The notes below the pieces were generated by a model. That model was not told where the DNA came from, ran no database searches, and was given only the letters and a program-made list of their open reading frames with translations. The position numbers and the translations under genes were made by a program. Below, piece after piece: positions 27,026 to 36,817 of a DNA stretch of 64,000 nucleotides. The DNA is from Xanthomonas hortorum (GTDB lineage Bacteria; Pseudomonadota; Gammaproteobacteria; Xanthomonadales; Xanthomonadaceae). The stretch lies in assembly GCF_002940005.1 (NCBI RefSeq), contig NZ_MDEF01000002.1. One strand, 5' to 3'. Within the stretch, counting starts at the first letter, position 1, and every line of letters begins with the position of its first letter.

Positions 27026-30000
27026 TCATTGCAAAATTGTCTCTGGACGCGTTTGCACGGAGTGCACGATTGGGGTACTGCCCGCCTGCTGCCAGAGCAA
27101 CGCGCAGATCATGTTGCGCAAACGCTTTATAGGTTCGTTTAGTCCGTCAGCTTCGCTAGGCAGCGGCAAGATGGCGGCATTCGTGACGATACCGCAGTGT
27201 CTGAGCACATTGAGCGCGACGATGTTAGGCACAAGGATGCGGTGACATCGTCTGAGAGTGGCCAGAAGTGCCGGGTCCCAATTCATCGACTCTACAATGC
27301 TGCTGAGCAATACGACCACTACCCGATCTTGGCGCTGTTGAGAATCCACGAGATCGACAAGCCACTGCTGGCCGTTCAGAAGATCCCCTTCGATCACAAC
27401 AGCATTTACTCCGCTGCGGTCGAATGCCGTGATCGACTGTTCGGCTACCGAGACACCTCCCACTGCATCATTCAATGCATCTGGCGACATGCTCTGAAGA
27501 ATCACTACCTTGCTTGATAACGCATCAACCAATGAGTCCTTTTCGCGCTCTGTACCGAAGTAATTTGCTGAGCGCTCGATCCAGCCAATCACCGGCTCCA
27601 CTGCGCGCATTGGCCGCGCGGATACGTCGTGGGCGAAGTCCACTAGCCGCTCCGCAACATGCTTCCAAAGGAACTGGTTGCGGAGTAACCGCTGGCCACG
27701 CCGGGTTCGCTCCATCCGCTCCTCGGGAGAAAGCCCATACACCTCACGCAACAAATCGGATAGGCCTTGTCGCGATGGCTCTGCCCAGACTGAATGTGGA
27801 AGACCGAAGACTGTTTCGGCCGGCGCGAATGTGTAATCAATGAGCCACGAAGTATCCTCGGTGCAGAAGTCTCGCTGCCCCCCCCAAGCAGTGGTAATCA
27901 CCGCCAAACCGGACACCATGGCCTCCGCGAGAGGGAGACCGAAGCCCTCTGCTCGGCTAGGGGCAACCATTACATCACACTTCGAGTAGAGTTGTTTGAG
28001 ACTGGTGCTGTCGATGTCTTCTTCAATGATGACCACGTGCGGAAAGTCAGCATGTGCTCGCCGTGCATCATCCAGCCAACGCCAGACGTCATTTTGAGGA
28101 TTGGCGAATGTCTTGATGACCAAGGTCACATCGTCTGCATCACTGAAGACATCGCCATAAGCCTTCAGTAGCACATCGACACCTTTGCGTGGAAGACAGG
28201 ACGATACATGCAAGAAACGGAAGCTACGTGCCTGTAACGGGAATTCCTCCCCATCCGGAATCCTATCCCAGTGATCTACGCCCGCACCGCAGATCGCCAA
28301 CGGCAGCGCGGCGCCGCTATCGACTAACGTTTTTACAACATGGGTCGAAAGTGCTGAAATACCCTGAAGAAATTCATTGAAGTCCGCGACCCACTGTGAC
28401 GGAACCTCAGACTCCTCCCATGCATAGGCATGAAGCAGATTGAACCTGGACATCATATCCGCAACCCGCGGGGGGTAAAGCAGGCGACTGCAGACATCAG
28501 CTGCAGCCGGCGGATACCTGTCGGCCTGGGTGTGGAGCTTTGCGATCGATGAATTTGCAGCAAGAAATTCAGTGCTCGCAGCGAAGTCTCCTGCTCCATC
28601 AGTCGAATGCAAGGCCACTGCCAGGTTCAAAGAGGAGAGAGCAAGAGCGAGTTCGCGGTTGACAAGGGCAAGGCTGTAGTTGCTGTCAAACGGGCCTTCA
28701 ATTCGCCAAACAGGGCGATCAGGAAGCGGAGAGTACCGGCGCAGCAAGTCGCGCGCGAGATCTTCGTTGGCATCGATGGCCGCAGCGGCCCGCATCAGAT
28801 CCTCTTCAGACACCACGTCCCGCGGGCCGCGTGCGTCGGCAAGCTCTGCGACGAGCAGGCCGCGTGTGATTTCCAGAACTTCATACGCTTCGCACCACCC
28901 CAGGCGCACGGTAGGGCGAGTAGGACAACAATCCTCAAATGCGTCGAGTGCTCGCGACGCTGACTCTGCCCAGGAAAACTTCCGCGCACGTTGCGGACCA
29001 TATTGGCGCAGGCTCGCTGCGAAATCGACATCGTCCAGCACGCGACGAATCGCGAACGCGATAGCCGACGCGTTGCTGGGATCAAATAATGCATCCTCGC
29101 GCCCAATGACTTCGGGAATGCTGCTTGTACGAGCACCGATCGCGGGAGTGCCGCAAGCCATGGCCTCCAGCACGGGGAGGCCGAATCCTTCTTGCAAGGA
29201 GGGAAGTACAAACAACTCCGCGCCACAATAAAGTTTTACCAGATTGTGATCGGACACCCACCCTGCGCAGACGATTCGGTTCGCCGATAAACGCAAGCGG
29301 CGCGCCACCAACGCAAGTCGCTCACGTTCCAAGCCCGTCAACTGGCCGGTCACTACGAGCTGATAGCGCTGCTGAATGTCCTCGCCAAGCAGCGCGTACG
29401 CCGCGATGAGAGTCTCCAGATTCTTGCGCGGGTCCATGGCACCGCTGTACATCAAGTAACGTCCATGAATACCGTAAGCACTTGCGAACTCTGCTCGTAC
29501 GTCGTCGCCGATCGGGATCGGCCTGAACACCTCTGATGCGGCGGACGAAATGTTGACGACACGACCAGGATCCATGGGAAGACTGTCGATTGCATCGCGT
29601 CTCACATGATCAGAGATAGCCAGCAGAAGATCTGCCCGCCGCAATGACTCAACCTTGTTTGCGTACCACTGTGCTGCCCAATCGACAGCAATGTATCGCT
29701 GGTCATGGAGAGGAATAAGGTCGTATAACGTGGCCGCAGTGAACGGCGATGAGGGCCGGTGCCCGATGGAAGTCACTGCACTATCCTGCGCACCTTCAAA
29801 AAGGCTGGACACATGGATAACATCGGGCTGCAGGGTTTGTAGAAACGCCTCGCGCATTCGTTCTGATGACGCCCGTCGCCATGTATTTGCAGGATCGCGC
29901 CAATGGACAGGCTGCACTGAGCGGAATTTCACCACTCTTTCTGATGGCAATAAGTCCGCCAGTGCATCCACATCGGCTTGTTCGATGTCCCCGTTGACGA

Positions 30001-30124
30001 CTAGCCAGAACTCGTGGTCCCTCGGCTGACGGAGCATCGCTTCGGCCAAGGAAAGCGAATAACGACCAATGCCCCGGTGCCTGCTTTCCGTTTGTGCGCC
30101 TTGCATATCTATAACGATACGCAC
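27026..30124 (-). CDS. 1032-residue tandem GT4 glycosyltransferase with an extra C-terminal region
   Basis: Two GT-B units plus a third, unassigned region. Unit one (about 1-400) starts with QGAQTES..RGIGRYS and has EX7E in EGFGLPVLEAMACG near residue 307. Unit two (about 465-835) has SCLPRKGVDVLLKAY and EX7E in EGFGLPLAEAMVSG near residue 720. Residues 860-1032 look like the N-terminal half of another GT-B fold (VVILQSM, AVVIEGDLLNG, DRVVVVLLSSIVESM) without an EX7E site. It is probably a backbone rhamnosyltransferase. Its 5' end is closely similar, in DNA as well as protein, to the 845-residue transferase gene downstream, which points to duplication. It lies upstream of wzm with an 82-bp gap. 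Confidence 0.84.
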   Translation of the reverse strand: MRIVIDMQGAQTESRHRGIGRYSLSLAEAMLRQPRDHEFWLVVNGDIEQADVDALADLLPSERVVKFRSVQPVHWRDPANTWRRASSERMREAFLQTLQPDVIHVSSLFEGAQDSAVTSIGHRPSSPFTAATLYDLIPLHDQRYIAVDWAAQWYANKVESLRRADLLLAISDHVRRDAIDSLPMDPGRVVNISSAASEVFRPIPIGDDVRAEFASAYGIHGRYLMYSGAMDPRKNLETLIAAYALLGEDIQQRYQLVVTGQLTGLERERLALVARRLRLSANRIVCAGWVSDHNLVKLYCGAELFVLPSLQEGFGLPVLEAMACGTPAIGARTSSIPEVIGREDALFDPSNASAIAFAIRRVLDDVDFAASLRQYGPQRARKFSWAESASRALDAFEDCCPTRPTVRLGWCEAYEVLEITRGLLVAELADARGPRDVVSEEDLMRAAAAIDANEDLARDLLRRYSPLPDRPVWRIEGPFDSNYSLALVNRELALALSSLNLAVALHSTDGAGDFAASTEFLAANSSIAKLHTQADRYPPAAADVCSRLLYPPRVADMMSRFNLLHAYAWEESEVPSQWVADFNEFLQGISALSTHVVKTLVDSGAALPLAICGAGVDHWDRIPDGEEFPLQARSFRFLHVSSCLPRKGVDVLLKAYGDVFSDADDVTLVIKTFANPQNDVWRWLDDARRAHADFPHVVIIEEDIDSTSLKQLYSKCDVMVAPSRAEGFGLPLAEAMVSGLAVITTAWGGQRDFCTEDTSWLIDYTFAPAETVFGLPHSVWAEPSRQGLSDLLREVYGLSPEERMERTRRGQRLLRNQFLWKHVAERLVDFAHDVSARPMRAVEPVIGWIERSANYFGTEREKDSLVDALSSKVVILQSMSPDALNDAVGGVSVAEQSITAFDRSGVNAVVIEGDLLNGQQWLVDLVDSQQRQDRVVVVLLSSIVESMNWDPALLATLRRCHRILVPNIVALNVLRHCGIVTNAAILPLPSEADGLNEPIKRLRNMICALLWQQAGSTPIVHSVQTRPETILQ

Positions 30125-30127
30125 GAC

Positions 30128-30439
30128 TCAGCGTGCCTTATCGGACATCGCCCGACGAAGATCGTCATAGATGCGAGCCCCGCGTGCATTCAACCGCCCT
30201 TGCAGGGCAGGGTTGCTCGACCGACCATTGATTGCCAAATGGCCATGCCCCATCACATCACCTAATCCGGCACGCGCACCAAACCGCTTCGCCACCAAGA
30301 GCAGACTCGGCGCAACCGATAGCCCACGCATTAGGCCCCGCTTAAGAGCAGGGCGCAGCAAGATGTAACGCATCGCTCCGATCAGCACGGTTCGAAATCT
30401 GCTGTGGCGTGGCCTGATGTCTCCCGGCGAGATGCTCAT
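30128..30439 (-). CDS. Small basic protein resembling the C-terminal tail of the WbdD-like protein
   Basis: 103 residues from the ATG at 30439; a TTG at 30460 would add seven. It has no catalytic motif. It is strongly basic with amphipathic helices (VLIGAMRYILLRPALKRGLM) and ends LNARGARIYDDLRRAM. The WbdD-like tail has the matching elements IALIRRVLKRPAFAKML and LSSRGLKLYGRMLAA in the same order and spacing. It may be an independent membrane-anchoring piece or the leftover 3' end of a lost glycan gene. It is the first gene of the minus-strand O-antigen arm, three bases before the 1032-residue transferase and 60 bp after the cystathionine gamma-lyase gene. Confidence 0.6.
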   Translation of the reverse strand: MSISPGDIRPRHSRFRTVLIGAMRYILLRPALKRGLMRGLSVAPSLLLVAKRFGARAGLGDVMGHGHLAINGRSSNPALQGRLNARGARIYDDLRRAMSDKAR

Positions 30440-30499
30440 CGAGGCATGCCCAAGTGGCAACGACGCAGCGCGGCCTCCGCCACGGCGGCGACGGGTTTA

Positions 30500-31687
30500 T
30501 CAACCAAGAAGCGCACGCTCCAAATCCCCCCGCAAATCCCCCACATCCTCAATCCCTACACTCAGCCGCACCAGCGCATCGCTGATGCCGAGCTGGTCGC
30601 GGCGGGCCACCGGAATGGAAGCATGGGTCATGACGGCCGGATGGTTCACCAGGCTTTCCACACCGCCCAGGGATTCGGCCAGGGTGAACAGCTCGGTCTT
30701 CTCGCAGAAACGCTTGGCCGCATCGAAGCCGCCTTTGAGGACGATCGAGACGATGCCGCCGAAGCCGGTCATCTGCGTCTTCGCCAATGCGTGCTGTGGG
30801 TACGAGGTGAGGCCGGGGTAAATCACCTTTTCGATCGCGGGGTGGGTTTCCAGCCACTGCGCCAGCGCCAGGGCGTTCTCGCAATGCGCGCGCATCCGCA
30901 GCGGCAGGGTCTTGAGGCCGCGCAGGGCGAGGAAGCTGTCGAACGGACCCTGGACGCCGCCGATGGAGTTCTGCAGGAACGCCAGTTGCTCGGCCAGTTC
31001 GGCGTTGTCGCCGACCACTGCGATGCCGCCGACCATGTCGGAGTGACCGTTTAGGTACTTGGTGGCCGAGTGCACGACGATATCGGCGCCCAGGCTGAGC
31101 GGGCGCTGCAGCATCGGCGAGGCGAAGGTGTTGTCGACCACGATCAGCAGGCCGTGCTTGCGCGCGATGGCAGCAATGGCGGCGATGTCGACCAGCTTGA
31201 GCATCGGGTTGGTCGGGGTTTCGATCCACACCATCCTGGTGTCGGGGCGGATCGCGGCTTCGAAGGCGGCCGGGTCGGTCAGGTCGACGAAGCTGAAATC
31301 CAGGCCGGCGGTGCGGCGACGCACGCGCTCGAAGAGGCGGAAGGTGCCGCCATACAGGTCGTCCATCGCCACCACATGGCTGCCGGCATCCAGCAATTCC
31401 ATCACCGTGGAGGTGGCGGCCATGCCGGAGGCAAACGCGAACGCGCGCGTGCCGCCTTCCAGCGACGCGACGCAGCGCTCATAGGCAAATCGCGTAGGGT
31501 TGTGGGTCCGCGAGTACTCGAAGCCCTGATGCTCGCCCGGGCTGGACTGCGCATAGGTGGACGTCGCGTAGATCGGCGGCATCACCGCGCCGGTGCTGGG
31601 ATCCGGCGACTGCCCTCCATGGATCGCCAGCGTGGCAAGCGAGAGTTCGCGCTCGCCATCGTGGCTGGTTGTGGTGCGATTGGACAT
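30500..31687 (-). CDS. metB: Cystathionine gamma-lyase/gamma-synthase family enzyme
   Basis: 395 residues, fold-type I PLP enzyme of the Cys/Met metabolism family. The PLP lysine is in HSATKYLNGHSDMVGG. Other landmarks are EYSRTHNPTRFAYE, the tyrosine and glycine stretches GMAATSTVMELL and DDLYGGTFRLF, and ESLGGVESLVNHPAVMTH. The next gene upstream is cystathionine beta-synthase, so the pair can run reverse transsulfuration (homocysteine to cysteine), favouring gamma-lyase activity; orthologues are often named metB or metC. In Xanthomonas this gene marks the border of the variable LPS locus opposite etfA. Confidence 0.9.
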   Translation of the reverse strand: MSNRTTTSHDGERELSLATLAIHGGQSPDPSTGAVMPPIYATSTYAQSSPGEHQGFEYSRTHNPTRFAYERCVASLEGGTRAFAFASGMAATSTVMELLDAGSHVVAMDDLYGGTFRLFERVRRRTAGLDFSFVDLTDPAAFEAAIRPDTRMVWIETPTNPMLKLVDIAAIAAIARKHGLLIVVDNTFASPMLQRPLSLGADIVVHSATKYLNGHSDMVGGIAVVGDNAELAEQLAFLQNSIGGVQGPFDSFLALRGLKTLPLRMRAHCENALALAQWLETHPAIEKVIYPGLTSYPQHALAKTQMTGFGGIVSIVLKGGFDAAKRFCEKTELFTLAESLGGVESLVNHPAVMTHASIPVARRDQLGISDALVRLSVGIEDVGDLRGDLERALLG

Positions 31688-31789
31688 GGAGGTTCCCGGA
31701 AAAGGTGGCGAATTGTAACAAGCAGGTCTGAATGGCCGGTGCCGCGCGTCTCATATGGGCGCGCGGCGCTACCCGATCACTGCATGCGA

Positions 31790-33160
<1,371 letters not shown>

Positions 33161-33378
33161 CGGGATATCGTCGCTGCGCCGCGTGGGCTAGGCCGCCCAT
33201 TATCCGACGAACGGCTGGGGAATGCTCATTCAGACTGGAAACGATCGCGCTCGCCTATGAACGAGCGTGCTCAGCCGCCGCTCCAACGGCCGCACACATA
33301 AAGACGCGGACGGTGGCGAGCCGACGAGGAGGCTGCCACCGCCCGCGGCGGTGAACTTGTTCTGGATGTGGGGAAGGA

Positions 33379-33597
33379 TCAGTGCGTGAGCTGGTCGTAC
33401 ATCCGGGTGAGCTTTTCTTTGGCCTGCAATTTCTCGCGTTTCATCTGGCCCAAGGTAACGTCGTCGATCGGGAGCACCCCGAGTTCGGCATCCATGCATT
33501 TCTTGTTCAAGAGCTTGTGGCGTTGGTACAGCTGCTTGAACTCGGGATCGGACTTGACCAATGCGTCGATTTCGGTCTGCGGTTGCCCTTCGAACAT
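33379..33597 (-). CDS. DUF465/YdcH-family small helical protein
   Basis: 72 residues, all predicted alpha-helical, with EFKQLYQRHKLLNKKCMDAE and LGQMKREKLQAKEKLTRMYDQL typical of the family; function unknown. The ATG at 33597 has a near-ideal GAAGGAGG ribosome site, which decides the start against a longer open frame running upstream. A hairpin with a T-rich tail lies directly upstream, so it has its own promoter or is insulated from the OmpA-like gene. Confidence 0.85.
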   Translation of the reverse strand: MFEGQPQTEIDALVKSDPEFKQLYQRHKLLNKKCMDAELGVLPIDDVTLGQMKREKLQAKEKLTRMYDQLTH

Positions 33598-33933
33598 GGC
33601 GTTACCTCCTTCACTTAAAACAAGAACGCCCCGGCCGCTGGCGGCGCGGGGCGCTGCTTGGGGATGGAAGACTCGCGGATCACAATGGCAAGCGCACTGG
33701 CGGAACCGACAACCTTCCCACCGAATTGCGTTGTTGCGTGCCCTTGCGTCACTGGCCCGGCCCTCCGTACTTCCAGGCAGCGGAGTGCTGCCCGGGAGTA
33801 CGACCCTACGCCGGTCGCGGAGGGGGTTCAAGGCCAGAACGGCTGCTTTTGCCGTTCCCTGTGTCAATCAGTGACCGCGGTTCAACCGGGCGTCATGCCC
33901 GGGTTAAAAGACCTTAACTTCCAACCACTTGCA
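33598..33933. other. 336-bp intergenic region, no gene recognised
   Basis: It lies between the OmpA-like gene and the DUF465 gene, both minus strand. It contains two GC hairpins: an imperfect AACCGGGC/GCCCGGGTT palindrome at 33884-33905 just after the OmpA-like stop, and the terminator at 33612-33652. An open frame crosses it, but its Arg/Pro-rich composition and the strong internal ribosome site at 33600-33608 argue against coding. The structured middle could be a leader or small RNA; I recognise no family. Confidence 0.5.
33612..33652 (-). terminator. GC-rich terminator upstream of the DUF465 gene
   Basis: On the minus strand a stem of about ten base pairs (GCCCCG outer arm at 33628-33633 with 33647-33652, inner GCCG/CGGC, one bulge) is followed by GTTCTTGTTTT. 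Good shape and tail for intrinsic termination of the OmpA-like transcript. Confidence 0.7.
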
Positions 33934-34824
33934 TTACGGCGAGACGACCACCTCGGCAGCGCGCGTCTTGCTGGCGGCAGCCTTGGTCCCGCTGACCTGC
34001 AAGCGTGCGCTGGCCACCCCAGCGGCAACCAGCGCATCGCGCACCGCTTCGGCCCGCTTCTTGGCCGTGGCTGCATCGCTGTCGAAACCGACAATGCTCA
34101 CCCGACCCTTCTTGCCGATATTCAGATATTCGGCCAGGGCCTTGGCCTGCCCTGCAGCATCGCCGGACAGAGCCGTCTTGCCACCGAACGCGCCACTGCC
34201 CAACGAAAACACTTCGCCCCGGGGTTCGAACCTGGCGGAGGGCAACTTGGCCCCGGACACCAGTTCGGCTTCTTCGTGCGCCAGTTGCACGGCTTTCTGC
34301 TGGGCCGCATTGAGTTTGGCGGTCTGCTTGCCGGCCACGCTGGTCAGCGCCAGCTCGGCGTCCTGGCGGGCCAGGGTTTCCTGCTCGGCCGCCTGACGCA
34401 TGCGCTCGGCCTCTTCGGCCTGGATCTGCGCCTGCACGCGCAGACGCTCGGCCTCTTGCCGCGCACGCGACGCATCCCGGCGGCTGGCTTCGATCAGCAG
34501 ATCGTTGCGGGTGCCTTCCAGCCGGTCCAGCTCGCGCCGTGCCAGTGCGGTGCGGGCGGTGCGTTCGGCGATTTCGACCCGGCGGTCGGCCAGAAATACC
34601 AGTTCGTCGCGGTCGCGCCGCTTGGCTTCGGCTAGCGCCGCCACGATCTGCTGCGCCTGCAGCCGCTCGAAGCGGGCCAGTTCATTGGTCTGCGGGTCGT
34701 TCTGCAGCGCAGCCAGGCGCCGGTTGAGCGCGTCGGCCTGCGGGTCGTCCTTGGCGGCCATGGCCAGCGACGGCAGTGTGGCCAGACTCATTACACCGAT
34801 ATAGAGAAGAGGACGCAGTTTCAT
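33934..34824 (-). CDS. OmpA-family envelope protein with coiled-coil N-terminal region
   Basis: 296 residues. Signal peptide 1-23 (cleavage after SLAMA). Residues 25-180 are charged and helical, rich in Arg, Glu and Ala (EAERLRVQAQIQAEEAERMR), a probable periplasmic coiled coil. Residues 195-296 resemble an OmpA-type peptidoglycan-binding domain (FSLGSGAF, LAEYLNIGKKGRVSIVGFDS, AKKRAEAVRDALVAAGV), with the usual G(H/Y)TD replaced by GFDSDA. It overlaps the DUF4398 gene upstream by four bases; the two are commonly paired and probably act together at the cell wall. Confidence 0.82.
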   Translation of the reverse strand: MKLRPLLYIGVMSLATLPSLAMAAKDDPQADALNRRLAALQNDPQTNELARFERLQAQQIVAALAEAKRRDRDELVFLADRRVEIAERTARTALARRELDRLEGTRNDLLIEASRRDASRARQEAERLRVQAQIQAEEAERMRQAAEQETLARQDAELALTSVAGKQTAKLNAAQQKAVQLAHEEAELVSGAKLPSARFEPRGEVFSLGSGAFGGKTALSGDAAGQAKALAEYLNIGKKGRVSIVGFDSDAATAKKRAEAVRDALVAAGVASARLQVSGTKAAASKTRAAEVVVSP

Positions 34825-35204
34825 CGGCCACCCTCCCCGGTGTTGAGGCTGTTCTGCAACTGCGCCACTTCCTTGCGGCGCTGTTCCAGCTGGGCGGTGA
34901 CCACCGCTTCTTCGCTGCGTGCCTTGGCCAGATCGGCATCGGCAGCAGCGCGCAAGGCGATCTGCGGCACCTGCTTGCGCTGGCGCTTGTCCAGTTGCGC
35001 CTGCTGGGCCTGCATCAATTCCTGTCGGGCCAGATTGACCAGATCGGGGGCGTATTGGTCGGCATCGGCCTGGGTGGCGCGTTGCACGGCCTGTTCGGCG
35101 GCGGTGAGCTCCGGTGCCACCTGGGCGGCGGCGGGAGAGGAAAGAACCATGAAACAGGCGATGCCATACAGGGATCGCCGCAAGTATGCGAAGCTAGCCG
35201 TCAT
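34821..35204 (-). CDS. DUF4398 domain periplasmic protein
   Basis: 127 residues from the ATG at 35204; a longer frame to 35297 gives a non-family N-terminus and would collide with pilU. Signal peptide about 1-27 (SSPAAA). The rest is an Ala/Gln/Arg-rich helical hairpin (YAPDLVNLARQELMQAQQAQ) as in DUF4398. Its end overlaps the OmpA-like gene (ATGA), indicating coupled translation. It is divergent from pilU with about 100 bp between. Function unknown. Confidence 0.8.
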   Translation of the reverse strand: MTASFAYLRRSLYGIACFMVLSSPAAAQVAPELTAAEQAVQRATQADADQYAPDLVNLARQELMQAQQAQLDKRQRKQVPQIALRAAADADLAKARSEEAVVTAQLEQRRKEVAQLQNSLNTGEGGR

Positions 35205-35302
35205 TAGGGGAGCCGTAGCGAGAAGTCTCGAGCACGGCCATTGTCGGAAGCCTGCGGCGGACTTGCAACGAGACGCTGCTGTTTGTTGGGGAACCATTGC
35301 GC

Positions 35303-36436
35303 ATGGATATCGGCTACTTCCTGAAGCTGATGACCGAAAAGAATGCCTCGGACATGTTTTTGACCACCGGCGCGCCGGTGTACATCAAGATCGAAGGCAA
35401 GCTCTACCCGCTTGGCAACACGGGGTTGCCGCCGGGGATGGTCAAGAAAATCGCCTACTCGTTGATGGACGAGGGCCAGGTGCCGCAGTTCGAGCGCGAC
35501 CTGGAACTCAACATGGCCATCTCGCTGCCCGACGCCGGACGCTTCCGTGTGAACGTGTTCAAGCAGCGTGGCGAAGCAGGCATGGTGATCCGCGCCATCC
35601 GCAGCCGGATCCCGAGCATTGAAGAGCTCAATCTGCCGCAGGTGCTCAAGGACGTCATCATGACGCCGCGCGGCCTGGTGCTGCTGGTCGGCTCGACCGG
35701 TTCCGGCAAGTCGACCTCACTGGCCTCGATGATCGACCACCGCAACAGCACCACCACCGGGCACATCCTCACCATCGAGGACCCGATCGAATACCTGCAC
35801 AAGCACAAGATGTCGATCGTGAACCAGCGCGAAGTCGGCCTGGATACCCACACCTTCCAGAGCGCGCTGAAGAACGCGATGCGCGAGGCGCCGGACGTGA
35901 TCCTGATCGGCGAAATCCTGGATGCCGAGACCATGGAGGCGGCGATCGCCTTCGCCGAGACCGGCCACCTGTGCCTGGCAACACTGCACTCCAACAATGC
36001 CGATCAGACCATCGAGCGCATTCTCAATTTCTTCCCGGAAAGCGCGCACAAGAACGTGCTGATGAATCTGGCGCTGAACTTGCGTGCGGTGGTCTCCCAG
36101 CGCCTGGTCAAGGGCCAGGACGGACGCCGCCGCCCCGCCACCGAAGTGTTGCTCAACACGCCGATGATTCGCGACCTGCTGCGACGCGGCCAGGTGCACG
36201 AGGTCAAGGCGGCGATGGAAGAGTCGCTGGAAGAAGGCATGCAGACCTTCGATCAATGCCTGTTCCGCATGGTCAAATCCGGCGAAATCGAGCAGGAGGA
36301 AGCGCTGCGCGCCGCCGACTCGCGCGATGGTCTGGCGCTGAAATTCCGCCTGTCCGAAGGCGGCTCCGGTGAGCACGACCCGTACGCGGATTACGAGACC
36401 GCCGCAGCGCCCAAGATCAGCCACGGGTTTGTTTAG
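35303..36436 (+). CDS. pilU: PilU-type pilus retraction ATPase
   Basis: A hexameric AAA-like secretion ATPase of the PilT/PilU group, 377 residues from the ATG at 35303 (a TTG two codons earlier is discounted). Walker A is GSTGSGKST (130-138). IAFAETGHLCLATLHSNNAD is the His box of the PilU type, followed by IERILNFFP. In the acidic region it reads GEILDAETM, where PilT/PilU usually have Arg before the Asp or Ser (GEMRDLET, GEVRSRET). It stands without pilT or other pilus genes, so it is an orphan or second PilU. It is followed by a long-armed hairpin. Confidence 0.88.
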   Translation: MDIGYFLKLMTEKNASDMFLTTGAPVYIKIEGKLYPLGNTGLPPGMVKKIAYSLMDEGQVPQFERDLELNMAISLPDAGRFRVNVFKQRGEAGMVIRAIRSRIPSIEELNLPQVLKDVIMTPRGLVLLVGSTGSGKSTSLASMIDHRNSTTTGHILTIEDPIEYLHKHKMSIVNQREVGLDTHTFQSALKNAMREAPDVILIGEILDAETMEAAIAFAETGHLCLATLHSNNADQTIERILNFFPESAHKNVLMNLALNLRAVVSQRLVKGQDGRRRPATEVLLNTPMIRDLLRRGQVHEVKAAMEESLEEGMQTFDQCLFRMVKSGEIEQEEALRAADSRDGLALKFRLSEGGSGEHDPYADYETAAAPKISHGFV

Positions 36437-36437
36437 A

Positions 36438-36498
36438 GCGACCAACAAAATGTAGCGTGCGGCCGCCTGACGGTGAGCGCAGTGGTTTTGTTGGTCGC
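36438..36498 (+). terminator. Long-armed inverted repeat after pilU
   Basis: Perfect 13-bp arms (36438-36450 with 36486-36498, GCGACCAACAAAA and its complement) separated by 35 nt that can themselves fold (CGGCCG). It begins two bases after the pilU stop. The T-run is inside the distal arm and not after it, so it may be a terminator, an mRNA 3'-end stabiliser or a repeat. Confidence 0.5.
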
Positions 36499-36568
36499 AT
36501 CTTGTTGGATGCAGTCAAAAGTCCAGATCAACAGGCCTAGTCGGGTCGAGTGCGCGGTGCCCTCGCCG

Positions 36569-36817
36569 CTCGCAGGACACGCCGCAAGTACGTCCATGTA
36601 GGCTCGGTGGCGGCATCCATGCCGCTACACGGTCCCGCAATCGGCGAGGACACCGCACCAGAAAGTCTGTTGGTTGCTTTGTTGAAAGCCATAAACACCG
36701 ACCATCTCCGATGGTCCTTGCCCGCCCACCGTCGCGGGACCTTACGCGGCATGGATGCCGCGTAAGAGCTTACACGGACGTACTTGCTGCGTGTCCCGCG
36801 ATGGTGGGCGGGCAAGG
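36569..36817. repeat. Pair of inverted dispersed-repeat copies (palindromic repeat island)
   Basis: A 36-nt segment at 36569-36604 and its reverse complement at 36767-36802 agree at 31 of 36 positions (shared core GGACGTACTTGC). Each copy adjoins a GCGGCAT-N2-ATGCCGC hairpin (36610-36625; extended to 12-bp arms at 36741-36766). The second copy is enclosed by 25-bp arms at 36716-36740 and 36793-36817 matching at 24 of 25 positions. This fills most of the 519-bp gap between pilU and maiA. No transposase is present. It looks like a non-autonomous intergenic repeat of the kind scattered in Xanthomonas genomes. Confidence 0.75.

Noticed and set aside
33598..33867. N-terminal extension of the DUF465 protein by 90 residues
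   Set aside because: Arg/Pro-rich shadow sequence; a strong GAAGGAGG ribosome site and family alignment place the start at 33597.
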